28,627 bases of DNA from Thermoplasmata archaeon (GCA_021831005.1 JAKBNO010000014.1:1-28627); one strand, 5' to 3'. Shown: positions 7,080-16,189, counted from the first letter of the stretch. A program made the numbers and translations. The notes: generated by a model not told the origin, from the sequence alone.

Positions 7080-7365
7080 GTGCACTACATTCCTTTCTAC
7101 GACGTCGTTGATAATTTCATCCAGGGGCGTGCCCAATCCAGGAACGCTCACCTGGCACTTGCAAAAGAAAGTGAAGCAAAGGGAGATTTGGTGATGGCAG
7201 ATGAATTAAGTGAACCGGTCGATCGTGCCGTACTTATTTTCACCTTCTCGGGAAGCGGCGCAAGAATTTGCTAAGAGTGACCCATATTACTTGAATGGAC
7301 TGGTGAGATCTTATGCCATCAGGAAATGGAATGCGGTCATCGGACCAGGAGTAGAATCTAAATGA
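7080..7365 (+). pseudogene. YCII-related protein with a single-base frameshift
   Basis: YCII-family proteins are small ferredoxin-like-fold proteins with a conserved His-Asp pair; most have no known role. The first frame (from GTG at 7080) gives MHYIPFYDVVDNF, then SRNAHLALAKESEAKGDLVM with the conserved His, and ends at a stop after residue 64. The second half of the family continues in the +1 frame as SPSREAAQEFAKSDPYYLNG, with the conserved SDPY motif, to a stop at 7363-7365. The switch lies at TTTT (7237-7240); removing one T would restore one protein of about 94 residues. The stop of the second frame overlaps the ATG of the DUF167 gene (ATGA), which suggests coupled translation in the intact state. 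TATAAT (7054-7059 region) about 25 bases before the GTG fits leaderless expression. Confidence 0.8.
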
Positions 7366-7595
7366 GACAAAAAATCACCGTTCGAAGAGGTAACGAGCCG
7401 ATACGGGAAAAGGAGGGAGTCCTGATCGTTTCTACAATGGAAAAGAGGGAAAGGAACAAGGCTAATATTGATATTATCAGACAGCTTTCAAAACATTATT
7501 CTATTCCACAGTCCAGCATCAGATTGATTTCCGGAGCAACATCTTCCAAGAAGGTAGTTGAAATTTTAGACGTCAACGAACCTAAAAGTAGGTAG
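7362..7595 (+). CDS. DUF167 / YggU-family protein
   Basis: This 77-residue protein fits the UPF0235 (YggU) family, small cytosolic proteins of unknown function. The family pattern is seen as KITVRRG near the N-terminus, ERNKANIDIIRQLSKHY (the GKAN-like helix) near residue 30, and IRLISGATSSKKVVEI near residue 53, the conserved turn of Gly followed by Ser and Lys. The ATG at 7362 overlaps the stop of the YCII reading frame by four bases, so the two were probably co-translated. It is convergent with the RNA polymerase operon, 77 bases from the nusA-like stop. Confidence 0.85.
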   Translation: MRQKITVRRGNEPIREKEGVLIVSTMEKRERNKANIDIIRQLSKHYSIPQSSIRLISGATSSKKVVEILDVNEPKSR

Positions 7596-7672
7596 ATCTA
7601 CCAAGACTCGAAGCGTTCTATCACTCATAAAATTCGGGAGACATTCAATTCTGAAAAGTTTCAGCCTGTTGT

Positions 7673-8104
7673 CTATTCAATGTAAAGTCTAGCCAAGCTG
7701 AAATGTCTCTTTGCCAGAAGCATCGCTGTCTTCAGATTCTTTGCTTCCTTCCCTATGGCAGATGCCTTGTAATTCGGATCCACCTTCACATTCACCACAT
7801 ACCCGCTCTCCCCCGCGGTGATGTTGAGGGAAACCACCTTGTATCGATAGAAAAGGTTCCTGAAAAATTGTTCGGGTTCGGGGGAGTAATCCAGGACGTT
7901 CACTCTCTTCTTCAGACTCTCCTTGATCCTCTCCAGTGCTCTCTTTTTGTCATCGCTGGTGAACAGCTTGTAGGTGCCTCCCTTCTCTAGGACATAGAAG
8001 ATAACATCGTCCGTCTCCATGACGTCTTTTACAGGGAGCCCGGTGGCCTTTTCAAAAAGCTGAATGAGGTCCAGACTTCGTGTATCCAGTGTTATTTCTC
8101 CCAA
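7673..8104 (-). CDS. nusA: NusA-like KH-domain transcription factor (archaeal)
   Basis: Archaeal NusA is a short, two-KH-domain RNA-binding protein linked to transcription elongation and termination. At 143 residues the length fits. The N-terminal helix TLDTRSLDLIQLFEKATG, the linker VNVLDYSPEPEQFFRNLF (about 68-85) and the end KTAMLLAKRHFSLARLYIE match the family. The RNA-binding GxxG loops are poor: the first KH domain has GGTYKLFTSDDKK where a G-K-x-G turn is expected, and the second has IGKEAKNLK in place of IGKxGKN. RNA binding may therefore be weak or altered (inference). It is the last gene of the polymerase operon, two bases after rpl30e; rps12, rps7 and elongation factor genes, which follow in many archaea, are absent here. 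Confidence 0.88.
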   Translation of the reverse strand: MGEITLDTRSLDLIQLFEKATGLPVKDVMETDDVIFYVLEKGGTYKLFTSDDKKRALERIKESLKKRVNVLDYSPEPEQFFRNLFYRYKVVSLNITAGESGYVVNVKVDPNYKASAIGKEAKNLKTAMLLAKRHFSLARLYIE

Positions 8105-8106
8105 CT

Positions 8107-8382
8107 TTACTCATTCTCCCTGAACTGAGAGATACCGGAGTCTATAACACCAACAACGGAAACCGGGAATGGTTTCCCAAAAATATTACCAAGTTGAATA
8201 GAGTTTAGTGGTACGACAAATTTAGGCGACTTGAGTGCATCATATTTTTCCTTCAAATGAGGCTCGTTGGCAAATACTACTGCCTTTATACTTCCCTTCT
8301 TTCCCAGCTTCTCGGTAGCTTTCTCTCCGAGCACGAATTTTCCTGTTTCCTTCAATCTTCCAAGTTCCCAGTTAAAGTCCAT
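8107..8382 (-). CDS. rpl30e: Large-subunit ribosomal protein L30e
   Basis: L30e belongs to the L7Ae/L30e RNA-binding fold (kink-turn binder) and is part of the archaeal and eukaryotic large subunit. The 91-residue protein shows NWELGRLKETGKFVLGEKAT at the start, the strand IKAVVFANEPH, VPLNSIQLGNIFGKPFPVS (the conserved LG-x-x-x-GKPF loop) and VVGVIDSG at the end. Position between rpoA2 and nusA is the standard archaeal order. The ATG at 8382 directly abuts the rpoA2 stop, so it is co-transcribed and probably translated by coupling. Confidence 0.93.
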   Translation of the reverse strand: MDFNWELGRLKETGKFVLGEKATEKLGKKGSIKAVVFANEPHLKEKYDALKSPKFVVPLNSIQLGNIFGKPFPVSVVGVIDSGISQFRENE

Positions 8383-9924
8383 TTACTCTTCTCTCCTGTA
8401 CGAAAGTTTTACTGCACCTGTACCAAGGGTTATTGGTTGTCCCACTATAATATTTTCTGCGACGCCATTGAGCTTGTCTACCTCTCCAATCAATCCGGCG
8501 TTCAGCAGATGCTTGCTCGTAATTTCGAATGCTGCTCTTGCTAGAACTGATGCCTTCTTTCCGGAGATCCCATGCCTTCCGATCGCTTCGACGTTTCCTG
8601 AAAAAGTCATCATGTCGGAAACAAGCATTAGGTGCCTGATGTCGGTATTAAGACCTGCGTTGTGAAGTGTTGAGGTGCTCTCCTCGATGATCGCTTCCCT
8701 CGCTGCCTCAACCCCCAGGACCTGAGATATCTCAATGATGTCGTTCGTTTTTGTCCTGGCGTAATCAACGTCCTTAAGTTCCATCACTCCGGCAAGGTTT
8801 GAGCCCTGAGTGTAGATGACCCATTCCTTCGCCTTCTGGTCAAACTTCACTATTGCCCTCTTTATTCCGTCTAGCCCCTTGACCTGGAATGTTTTCAGGT
8901 TCTCGTACAGCTGGTAAATCTTCTTGTACGAGGGTTCTTCCTGAGAGAGTCTGATCTTGTTCTCTTCTTCGGAGATTACGGTCTTTTGCATCCTAATTTT
9001 CTTGAGCTTCGGCATTATCTCTTCTCGCTTGAGTCCCCTCTCCTGCATCTTCTGCTTGTCCAGCAAGATGAGGACATACCCCTCTGTCGTATTGACTTCT
9101 ATATCTGCTACGTCGAGCAGCGTGGTTGATTCTATGGATCTGGCAAGCGAGACTGCTCTGTCTTCGTCCCCTCTTGCCTTCTCTGTGAGGAAAATGGTCA
9201 TTGAGGGAGTGCTCGGAGTCTTTCTTGCATCGACAATCTCGATGAGCCTCGGCAAACCGAGTGTGACATCCATTTCTGCGACACCTGCAAAGTGGAAAGT
9301 TCTCATCGTCATCTGCGTTCCAGGTTCACCGATGCTCTGGGCCCCCACTATTCCCACGGCCTCATAAGGGTCGACGCCTGTCTCCTTGTACTTCTCCAGA
9401 GTGGCTTTAATCAGTTTTTCAAAGTCCTTCTCCCCAATACCATAATGTTTCTTTGCTGCAGTTAGCTGTTCCGCTATTTTCACCGGCAGACTGTTCCCAT
9501 CCTTCTCTACCTGACGGATCAGGCTCTTGACCTCGCTGTTCAGCTTTCCTTCCATGTGGTCTGGAAGTTCGATCTTTGCCTCCTCTTTCTTGACAATAAC
9601 TGCAAATGAGAGCACCTTATCGACTGAGCCCCCGGATACCTCCTCGTAGTTGACTATGTCATCCTGTATTTCCTCGATCTTCTCTATCGTGATTAGTGTC
9701 TTGAGCTTGTCTTTCTTCTTCTTTAGAACGTTTTTCTCGTTCTGGTATGGAGCAATCTTTGATATCTTTGCCTTTGCAATGAATGTCTTTCCCGTGACGG
9801 TTATTAGTGCTTCTTTTATCGATTTATCCGCAGGAATCTCATAGTCAAGGCAGTATCCGATAGGAGCCTTTTCTAATATCTCCTTAACTTTCTTGAGTGT
9901 GTCCTTCCACGCAAGGATTGTCAT
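8383..9924 (-). CDS. rpoA2: DNA-directed RNA polymerase subunit A'' with an extra N-terminal region
   Basis: A'' is the C-terminal third of the largest polymerase subunit and holds the trigger loop and part of the jaw and clamp. The core is clear: VDPYEAVGIVGAQSIGEPG at 184-202, then TQMTMRTFHFAG (trigger loop region), VTLGLPRLIEIVDARK, TDIRHLMLVSDMM, GRHGISGKKASVLARAAFE and IIVGQPITLGTG near the end. The protein has 513 residues, while A'' is usually near 390-400. In Sulfolobus A'' the VEPGEAVG motif lies near residue 61, so about 120 residues (1-122) are extra: a Lys-rich segment with strand-like stretches (for example ALITVTGKTFIAKAKIS). It shows no intein splice motifs. The ATG overlaps the rpoA1 stop by four bases. 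Confidence 0.96.
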   Translation of the reverse strand: MTILAWKDTLKKVKEILEKAPIGYCLDYEIPADKSIKEALITVTGKTFIAKAKISKIAPYQNEKNVLKKKKDKLKTLITIEKIEEIQDDIVNYEEVSGGSVDKVLSFAVIVKKEEAKIELPDHMEGKLNSEVKSLIRQVEKDGNSLPVKIAEQLTAAKKHYGIGEKDFEKLIKATLEKYKETGVDPYEAVGIVGAQSIGEPGTQMTMRTFHFAGVAEMDVTLGLPRLIEIVDARKTPSTPSMTIFLTEKARGDEDRAVSLARSIESTTLLDVADIEVNTTEGYVLILLDKQKMQERGLKREEIMPKLKKIRMQKTVISEEENKIRLSQEEPSYKKIYQLYENLKTFQVKGLDGIKRAIVKFDQKAKEWVIYTQGSNLAGVMELKDVDYARTKTNDIIEISQVLGVEAAREAIIEESTSTLHNAGLNTDIRHLMLVSDMMTFSGNVEAIGRHGISGKKASVLARAAFEITSKHLLNAGLIGEVDKLNGVAENIIVGQPITLGTGAVKLSYRREE

Positions 9925-12572
9925 TTCTTTCCCCCCTCATACTTCGTTCCAAATATCTCTTTGACGAGATAATCCACGTCAACGGAATCTCCCTTTATTG
10001 ATCTCGATGGGTCTGTTCCATCCTCCCCATATTCGAGCTGAATAATTGAGCCCTCCGTATCGAGTACCTTTCCTTCCTCAGATACCTTGAGGTCTTCAAG
10101 GGCGTTGATCAATCTTCTCTGCATGTACCCCGATCTTGAAGTTCTGACGGCAATATCCACAAGCCCTTCCCTTCCACCAGTCGCGTGGAAGAAATATTCG
10201 GTCGGATTCAGCCCCTCCTTGTAGGATGAACTGACGAAGCCCCTTGCGTATGCCCCTATGTCTCCCTTCTGGAAGTGTGGCAGCGTCCTGTTTGTGTACC
10301 CCCTGTGCTGCCTCTGACCTCTGATACTCTGCTGCCCTATGATACCGGCCATCTGCGCGAGGTTCATCATGTTCGCCCTCGCCCCTGACCTTGCCATTAT
10401 TACAGTTGAGTTGTCCATACCCAGATAGTGGGAAGCAATCTCAGAACTCTTTTCCCTTGCCTGTGAAAGCGCCTTCATCACCATTGATTCCAGAGTATCC
10501 TCGAGTGTCTTTCCGGGTTCCATTCCAATGAGTCCATTCCTGTAATTCTCTATGAGCTTCTCGACTTTTTGGACTGCCTCGTTTCCCACTTCCCTAAGCT
10601 GGGCCTTCGCCTCTCCTGGGACGTCTTCATCATCTATTCCTGTGGAGAAACCAATGAAACTGATGACACCAGCAGCAAGTCTGGTGAGGTTGTCGAGGAA
10701 CTTGGCTCCTTCTGCATTTCCGTACTTCCTTAGCACATAATCGAGGAGAGCACCTTTGGACTGTCCGATTGCGTTTTCGTCAATCGCGCCGTTGACCAGT
10801 TTGCCTTTCTCTATCCTTATCAGTCCTTCGGTCCCGTTCGGATCGAGACTCTTGTCTGCCAGTTTTCCCTTGAATTCCAGGTTCACTCCCTCTGGAAGAA
10901 CGAGTGAGAAAATATCTCTGCCCTTGAAGTATCTCTTTCCGTCCACTTCTACGGGTTCGGGTGTGCGATCAACGTCTATGTAGCTCATGATGTGTAGTCC
11001 GGTTTCCAATGGGATCAATGGATTCCTGTAGGTCAACATGAAAAGCGCGGTGATGTGATCGTGTATTGCCCCCATTATCGGCCCTCCAAATCTTGGAGAA
11101 AGGAAATTCTCCTGTACCTTCATTAGAATCTCAGCCTCTGCCCTTGCTTCCTGACTCTGCAGGACGTGGAGATTCATCTCGTCCCCATCAAAGTCTGCGT
11201 TGTAAGGTGCGCATACCGCAAGATTGAACCTGAAAGTCCTGTAGGGTAGGACCCTCACTTCGTGAGCCATCATGGACATCCTGTGAAGACTCGGTTGCCT
11301 GTTGAAGAGAACAATGTCCCCATCTTCCATCTGTCTCTCGACCTGCCATCCAAGCTCCATCTTTTCAGCGACTTCTGCAGAGTTCTTTTCGGATATCTTT
11401 ATCCTGCTTCCGTCGATTCTATACACGTAGTTTACTCCAGGTCTGTAGACTGCTTCTTCCACCCCCGGGCCGTTCTTGATCATTTCCTTCAGTCTTTCGA
11501 AATTGTGTTCGGTTACGGTTTCTGTAACGGTGAGTTCCCTCGCTGCCTTTGCGGGTACACCCACCTGATTTATCGACAGGAATGGCTCTGGACTTATGAC
11601 AGTCCTCGCAGAGAAGTTTACCCTCTTACCAGAAAGGTTGCTCCTGAACCTTCCTTCCTTTCCCTTGAGCCTCTGAACCAGTGTCTTCAGGGACCTTCCC
11701 GACCTGTGCCTCGCCGGAGGCGTCCCGGGTGTCTGGTTATCAAAATAGGTTGTCACGTGATACTGCAGGAGGTCCCACAAGTCCTCTATGATTAACTGTG
11801 GGCTTCCCTGGTCCCTGTTTTCCCTGAGTCTCTGATTGATCCTTATTACATCGACAAGCTTGTGGGTGAGATCGTCCTCGCTTCTCTCACCTGTTTCGAG
11901 TGTTATAGTAGGTCTTACATTAACGGGTGGAACCGGGAATACGGTGAGGATCATCCATTCCGGCCTTGCCACTTTTGGATCGAGACCGATCAGCGGGAGA
12001 TCATCGTTCTGTATCTTCTCAAATCTTTCCCTGATTTCCTTTGGAGTGAGTTTCTTTCCTTCTTCCCTGAACGTGGTTGGTTTATCGAGTGCGACCTTTT
12101 CATTCTCAAAGTGACAGTGCGGACAGATGACAACATCGGAAGCGTCAGATTCAACTTCAGAAACAATGTCGTCGTACTCAATATCACTGAGCCTGTTTGC
12201 TGTATCCTTTATCCTCTCAAAGAATTCCTTTAGATTGCTGTCCGGAAGCTTAATCCTTCCACAGTTTGAGCAGGTGCTGGACAGGATCGAATAGATCTCC
12301 TTTATGAACCCAATATGCACCACTGGCATGGCCAGTTCGATGTGCCCGAAATGTCCGGGACACTGATCCACTTTCCCTCCGCAGGTCTTGCACTTCAGAC
12401 CTGGTTCGATGACTCCCATCGATGGGTCCATCAGCCCTTTCTCTATAGGATAACCATCATCGTCGTAGGTATCTGGAGTAATTACCTTTACAGCCGACAT
12501 CCTCCTTATCTCTTCTGGGGATAGCAGCGCGAATTTCAGTTCTTCAATTCCCTTTGAAATCTCTACCTTCAC
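9921..12572 (-). CDS. rpoA1: DNA-directed RNA polymerase subunit A'
   Basis: A' is the N-terminal two thirds of the largest polymerase subunit and carries the catalytic magnesium site. The absolutely conserved NADFDGDEM is at residues 458-466. The N-terminal zinc site has CKTCGGKVDQCPGHFGH (Cys61, Cys64, Cys71, His74), and the second has CSNC at 101-104 with CPHCH at 150-154. Also seen are GKRVNFSARTVISPEP near 315-330 and the bridge-helix region GLNPTEYFFHATGGREGLVD with TSRSGYMQRRLINALEDL. At 883 residues it has normal length and no intein. Its ATG overlaps the rpoB stop by four bases, and its own stop overlaps rpoA2 by four bases, so all three are translationally coupled. Confidence 0.98.
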   Translation of the reverse strand: MKVEISKGIEELKFALLSPEEIRRMSAVKVITPDTYDDDGYPIEKGLMDPSMGVIEPGLKCKTCGGKVDQCPGHFGHIELAMPVVHIGFIKEIYSILSSTCSNCGRIKLPDSNLKEFFERIKDTANRLSDIEYDDIVSEVESDASDVVICPHCHFENEKVALDKPTTFREEGKKLTPKEIRERFEKIQNDDLPLIGLDPKVARPEWMILTVFPVPPVNVRPTITLETGERSEDDLTHKLVDVIRINQRLRENRDQGSPQLIIEDLWDLLQYHVTTYFDNQTPGTPPARHRSGRSLKTLVQRLKGKEGRFRSNLSGKRVNFSARTVISPEPFLSINQVGVPAKAARELTVTETVTEHNFERLKEMIKNGPGVEEAVYRPGVNYVYRIDGSRIKISEKNSAEVAEKMELGWQVERQMEDGDIVLFNRQPSLHRMSMMAHEVRVLPYRTFRFNLAVCAPYNADFDGDEMNLHVLQSQEARAEAEILMKVQENFLSPRFGGPIMGAIHDHITALFMLTYRNPLIPLETGLHIMSYIDVDRTPEPVEVDGKRYFKGRDIFSLVLPEGVNLEFKGKLADKSLDPNGTEGLIRIEKGKLVNGAIDENAIGQSKGALLDYVLRKYGNAEGAKFLDNLTRLAAGVISFIGFSTGIDDEDVPGEAKAQLREVGNEAVQKVEKLIENYRNGLIGMEPGKTLEDTLESMVMKALSQAREKSSEIASHYLGMDNSTVIMARSGARANMMNLAQMAGIIGQQSIRGQRQHRGYTNRTLPHFQKGDIGAYARGFVSSSYKEGLNPTEYFFHATGGREGLVDIAVRTSRSGYMQRRLINALEDLKVSEEGKVLDTEGSIIQLEYGEDGTDPSRSIKGDSVDVDYLVKEIFGTKYEGGKK

Positions 12573-15500
12573 TTCAAATCACCCAACCTCAATCTCATAA
12601 CAACGCCAAGCGACATCAATTCGTCTCTCATCAGCTTGAACGCGTAGCTCGTTTCCACCGGTCTGATGTTGCTGGTGTTTCCGCAGACTGGACACCTGAG
12701 CTGGTGAGTCTTGTAGTCGTAAATGGCCACGTGACCGCAATCCTGGTCACCACAGACGTAGACAGTGAATCCATCGCTCTGGTCTAGCAACCTGTCCTTG
12801 ATAGCCATAGCTGCGCCGTGACCTATTAGAGTATCTCTCTCCATTTCACCAAACCTTAGTCCGCCCTGCCTAGATCTTCCTTCGGTTGGTTGTCTTGTCA
12901 GTATCTGCACGGGTCCCCTTGACCTTGCGTGGAATTTGCCTGCAACCATGTGGTGCAGTTTCTGGTAATACACTACTCCGATGAAAATATCAGCCTTGAA
13001 TTTCCTTCCTGTAATTCCATCGTACATTATTTCCCTTCCAGAAAACTTGAACCCATTCCTTTCCAGGGATTCCCTCAGAGATTCCTCCGGTTCCCCCTCG
13101 AACACAGTTCCGTTGATGAACCTTCCTTCCATAGCACCGACCTTGCCTCCTATCGTTTCGAGTAGGTGACCAACCGTCATTCTGCTCGGAATTGAGTGCG
13201 GATTGATTATCAGGTCTGGAATGACTCCCTCTTCAGTAAATGGCATGTCTTCCTGAGGGACTATCGCTCCGATGACACCCTTCTGTCCGTGTCTGCTTGC
13301 AAACTTATCTCCGAGTTCAGGTATCCTATCATCCCTTACCTTGACCTTGAGGAGTCTACTGTTGTTCTCGGAAACCGTGAGGATGACCGAATCTATGTGA
13401 CCGGTCTCGCCTGGTCTGTTCGTTATGGAACTTTCCCTCCTCTTCTGGATGGAAATCTTTTGCTCCTCTTCCATGAATCTTGGTGGCGAAGTCTTTCCGA
13501 CAATGACGTCTCCTCCGGATACGTAAATTTCTGGAGATACCATTCCGTTCTCGTCTATGTTCCTGTACGACTCTTCACTCCTCACTCCCCTGACTTCTGG
13601 CGGAGGAATTTCGAATTTGTCTTCCTGTCCACCTGGATACCTCTTCTCTTCAGCCTTGTATGTTCTGAAGAATGCAGATCTTCCAAATCCTCTCTCAACC
13701 GATGCCTTGTTGACTATGACCGCATCCTGGATGTTGTAATTGTGATATGATATCAATGCGACAACGGCGTTTTGCCCCGAAGGCCTCCGGTTGTACTTGA
13801 TGTATTTCGCTGCACCAGTCGTTACCATGGGTTTCTGAGGATAGTGAAGCACGTGTCCCCTGGTATCAGGTCTTAGCCTATAGTTTGATGACGAAAGTCC
13901 CAGTGACTGTTTGGTCATGGCAGCTCCCATTGTAACCCTAGGAGACTGGTTGTGTTCCGCGTATGGAATGACTCCAACGACCACTCCTTGAATCATCATC
14001 GGGTCTATTTCCATGTGGGTGTGTTCCGGGCCATAAGTTTTCTTCCCCTCGAAAGCATTGTTGCACTTCAGGCACTTGAGCTTGACTGCCTCTTCCCCTG
14101 GGTTCACCCATTCGGTGAGGTCGCTATAGAGGTAGGTGCCGCAGTGCGGACACTTCAGTGGTTTCTCATATGGATAGATGGAGACGAACGAGTTCTCTTC
14201 CTCTTCCGCATCCAGCCACTCTATGATCCCACCTGCTATGAGGTCTTTCACTCCCATCTTTCCGGAGAGAAGGTTCTCCCTTGTGGCCGCGTTGAATTTT
14301 GTCTTTCCATTATAGACCACGATTAGCGGTCTCCTTATCCTTCCCTTGTCTGTGTTGATGATGACTTCGTTCGTTGTTTCATCGAATCTAATATTGACCT
14401 GGTTCGATAGGTTACCAGACCGTCTCTTCTTTCTTATTTCGGCTACTACGCTCAATCCGTCCCTGTGATAACCGATCAGATTACCATTGACGTATATTCT
14501 TGAAAGTCCAGGCTTCTCCCCCAGTATTTCTTCGAGACCCATCTTCTTCAACAGTTCGATGATGTTTTCTTCCGGGTATCCTTCTGTGATGTCTATAACC
14601 AAACTGGCGTTCTTTACGAGCCCACAGTTCTGCCCCTCTGGCGTCTCATTCGGACACATCCTTCCCCATTGGGTTGGATGCAGATCCCTTGCCTCGAAGT
14701 GCGGCTGTGATCTTGTCAGTGGCGAGGATATCCTCCTCAAATGTGAGAGGGTGGCGATGTATGAAGTCCTCTCCAGAAGCTGTGACACTCCCGTCCTTCC
14801 TCCGATCCAGTTTCCAGTTGAGATTGCGTGCTTCAACTTCTCGTTCAGAACATCCTGTCTCACTGCAGCGTTGAGCCTGATGCCCCTTTTCCTGTTGTAG
14901 GTTTTTTCCAGCTGACCCTTGAGGTCCTTCAGCAATGCCTGCGCTGAGCTCCTGAACAGCTCCTCCAAGAGGTCTCCGGATAATTTTATTCTCTTGTTTG
15001 CAAGGTGATCCTTGTCGTCTTCTTTCCTGATACCCAGATAGAGTTCAAGGAGTGCCCTTGCCATTCTTCCGAGGTATATTCCCTTCTTGGTCCTGTCGTG
15101 AATGGAGTCGCCTAGATGCGGTAGCAAATTCTTGTCGAGAATCTGAGACATCTTCTTTTCCCTGAATTCTTTTGCCTGCCCTGCAGCGAACCTCTTTTCC
15201 AGATAGTTGATTGCGTCCTTTTCACTCAATATTCCGGTCGTAGGATAGAGCTCAGTGTTTTCAGAGTCCTCTATGTTTGCCAGGACGACTGGAACCATTT
15301 TTTCGTTTGTCACTATTGAATCGTAAATATCCTTGTCCTTGTCAACGCCCAGTGCCTTCATCAATACCACGAGTGGAATAGTTCCTGCGATCGACGGAAT
15401 GGAAACTGTGAGTATTCCGTCTGCTTTCCTCTCGACTGCTATGAGGGCCCTGTAACCTTCCTTCTGGGAGAATATCTTTGCGACTTCGACCCTTGAATCG

Positions 15501-16186
15501 TACTTCTCCTCATATTCGACAATGATCTTGTTAGGGGCCAGATCCTCCATTGATATGAGGGTTCTTTCTGTTCCTCCAATAATGAAGTATCCGCCTGCAT
15601 CTTGTGGATCCTCTCCGAGCAGCTGAAGCTTCTTCTCGTAAGGAAGGGATAGCAATTCCTCCTCCGTCATACCCCTTATTTTCTCGTCCTTCCTGAGGTT
15701 AATTCTCCTGATGAATTCATCAGTGTTGTTCTTGTGAAGTATGCATATCTTAGACCTCACCATGACTGGGAACTCTCCTATCTTGATCTTCTCATTCCTG
15801 ATCTCCGTGTCTTCCTCGAGAACAGTGAAGTCTAGAAACAGTGGGGCCAGATAGTTGAGGTCCCTCAGTCTCGCTTCAAGAGGAGTTATGTAGTTTTCCG
15901 ATCCTGTGGGTTCCCTGATCTTCGGGAGCTCAATGGATATTGTCGTTTCTGGCTTTTCGACATTCTTCCGCCTCCCGAATCTGATCCTAATGTCCACTCC
16001 ACCAGTCTTTGATCTGTCAAGCTTCATCTCACCAGGTAAGTCATCCTCCGTTACCCTTAGAGTGTCGAAGACCTGCTGCATTCCTGAATCAGGGTTGTCT
16101 TCTGTTGGGATAAAATCGTTGTAAGAAACTAGTTGATGGTTGACTACTTCTATCTCTTTAAAAAACGTATTCAAAATGCTATACAT
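12569..16186 (-). CDS. rpoB: DNA-directed RNA polymerase subunit B (fused B''/B')
   Basis: B is the second-largest polymerase subunit and forms the other half of the active-site cleft. The 1205-residue protein is a single polypeptide, as in Thermoplasma, Thermococcus and Sulfolobus and unlike the split B'/B'' of methanogens and haloarchaea. Marks are ERTSYIATLSHLRRISSPLT and CPNETPEGQNCGLVKN mid-protein, GDKFASRHGQKGVIG starting at 959, SRGPVQILTRQPTEGRSRQG near 1090, and the C-terminal zinc site with Cys1145, Cys1150, Cys1165 and Cys1168. The ATG at 16186 is three bases after the rpoH stop, and GGTGAG inside the last rpoH codons is its ribosome binding site. Confidence 0.98.
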   Translation of the reverse strand: MYSILNTFFKEIEVVNHQLVSYNDFIPTEDNPDSGMQQVFDTLRVTEDDLPGEMKLDRSKTGGVDIRIRFGRRKNVEKPETTISIELPKIREPTGSENYITPLEARLRDLNYLAPLFLDFTVLEEDTEIRNEKIKIGEFPVMVRSKICILHKNNTDEFIRRINLRKDEKIRGMTEEELLSLPYEKKLQLLGEDPQDAGGYFIIGGTERTLISMEDLAPNKIIVEYEEKYDSRVEVAKIFSQKEGYRALIAVERKADGILTVSIPSIAGTIPLVVLMKALGVDKDKDIYDSIVTNEKMVPVVLANIEDSENTELYPTTGILSEKDAINYLEKRFAAGQAKEFREKKMSQILDKNLLPHLGDSIHDRTKKGIYLGRMARALLELYLGIRKEDDKDHLANKRIKLSGDLLEELFRSSAQALLKDLKGQLEKTYNRKRGIRLNAAVRQDVLNEKLKHAISTGNWIGGRTGVSQLLERTSYIATLSHLRRISSPLTRSQPHFEARDLHPTQWGRMCPNETPEGQNCGLVKNASLVIDITEGYPEENIIELLKKMGLEEILGEKPGLSRIYVNGNLIGYHRDGLSVVAEIRKKRRSGNLSNQVNIRFDETTNEVIINTDKGRIRRPLIVVYNGKTKFNAATRENLLSGKMGVKDLIAGGIIEWLDAEEEENSFVSIYPYEKPLKCPHCGTYLYSDLTEWVNPGEEAVKLKCLKCNNAFEGKKTYGPEHTHMEIDPMMIQGVVVGVIPYAEHNQSPRVTMGAAMTKQSLGLSSSNYRLRPDTRGHVLHYPQKPMVTTGAAKYIKYNRRPSGQNAVVALISYHNYNIQDAVIVNKASVERGFGRSAFFRTYKAEEKRYPGGQEDKFEIPPPEVRGVRSEESYRNIDENGMVSPEIYVSGGDVIVGKTSPPRFMEEEQKISIQKRRESSITNRPGETGHIDSVILTVSENNSRLLKVKVRDDRIPELGDKFASRHGQKGVIGAIVPQEDMPFTEEGVIPDLIINPHSIPSRMTVGHLLETIGGKVGAMEGRFINGTVFEGEPEESLRESLERNGFKFSGREIMYDGITGRKFKADIFIGVVYYQKLHHMVAGKFHARSRGPVQILTRQPTEGRSRQGGLRFGEMERDTLIGHGAAMAIKDRLLDQSDGFTVYVCGDQDCGHVAIYDYKTHQLRCPVCGNTSNIRPVETSYAFKLMRDELMSLGVVMRLRLGDLK

Positions 16187-16189
16187 CTA

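Noticed and set aside
9558..9924. An intein in the longer rpoA2
   Set aside because: The extra residues are N-terminal rather than inserted, only about 120 long, and show no splice-junction Cys/Ser or His-Asn motif.
11262..11795. A 177-codon open frame on the plus strand inside rpoA1
   Set aside because: It lies opposite the catalytic core of A', with no motif or ribosome binding site of its own.
13196..13750. A 184-codon open frame on the plus strand inside rpoB
   Set aside because: It is antisense to highly conserved rpoB sequence, has no recognisable family and no promoter, and is explained by the codon pattern of rpoB.
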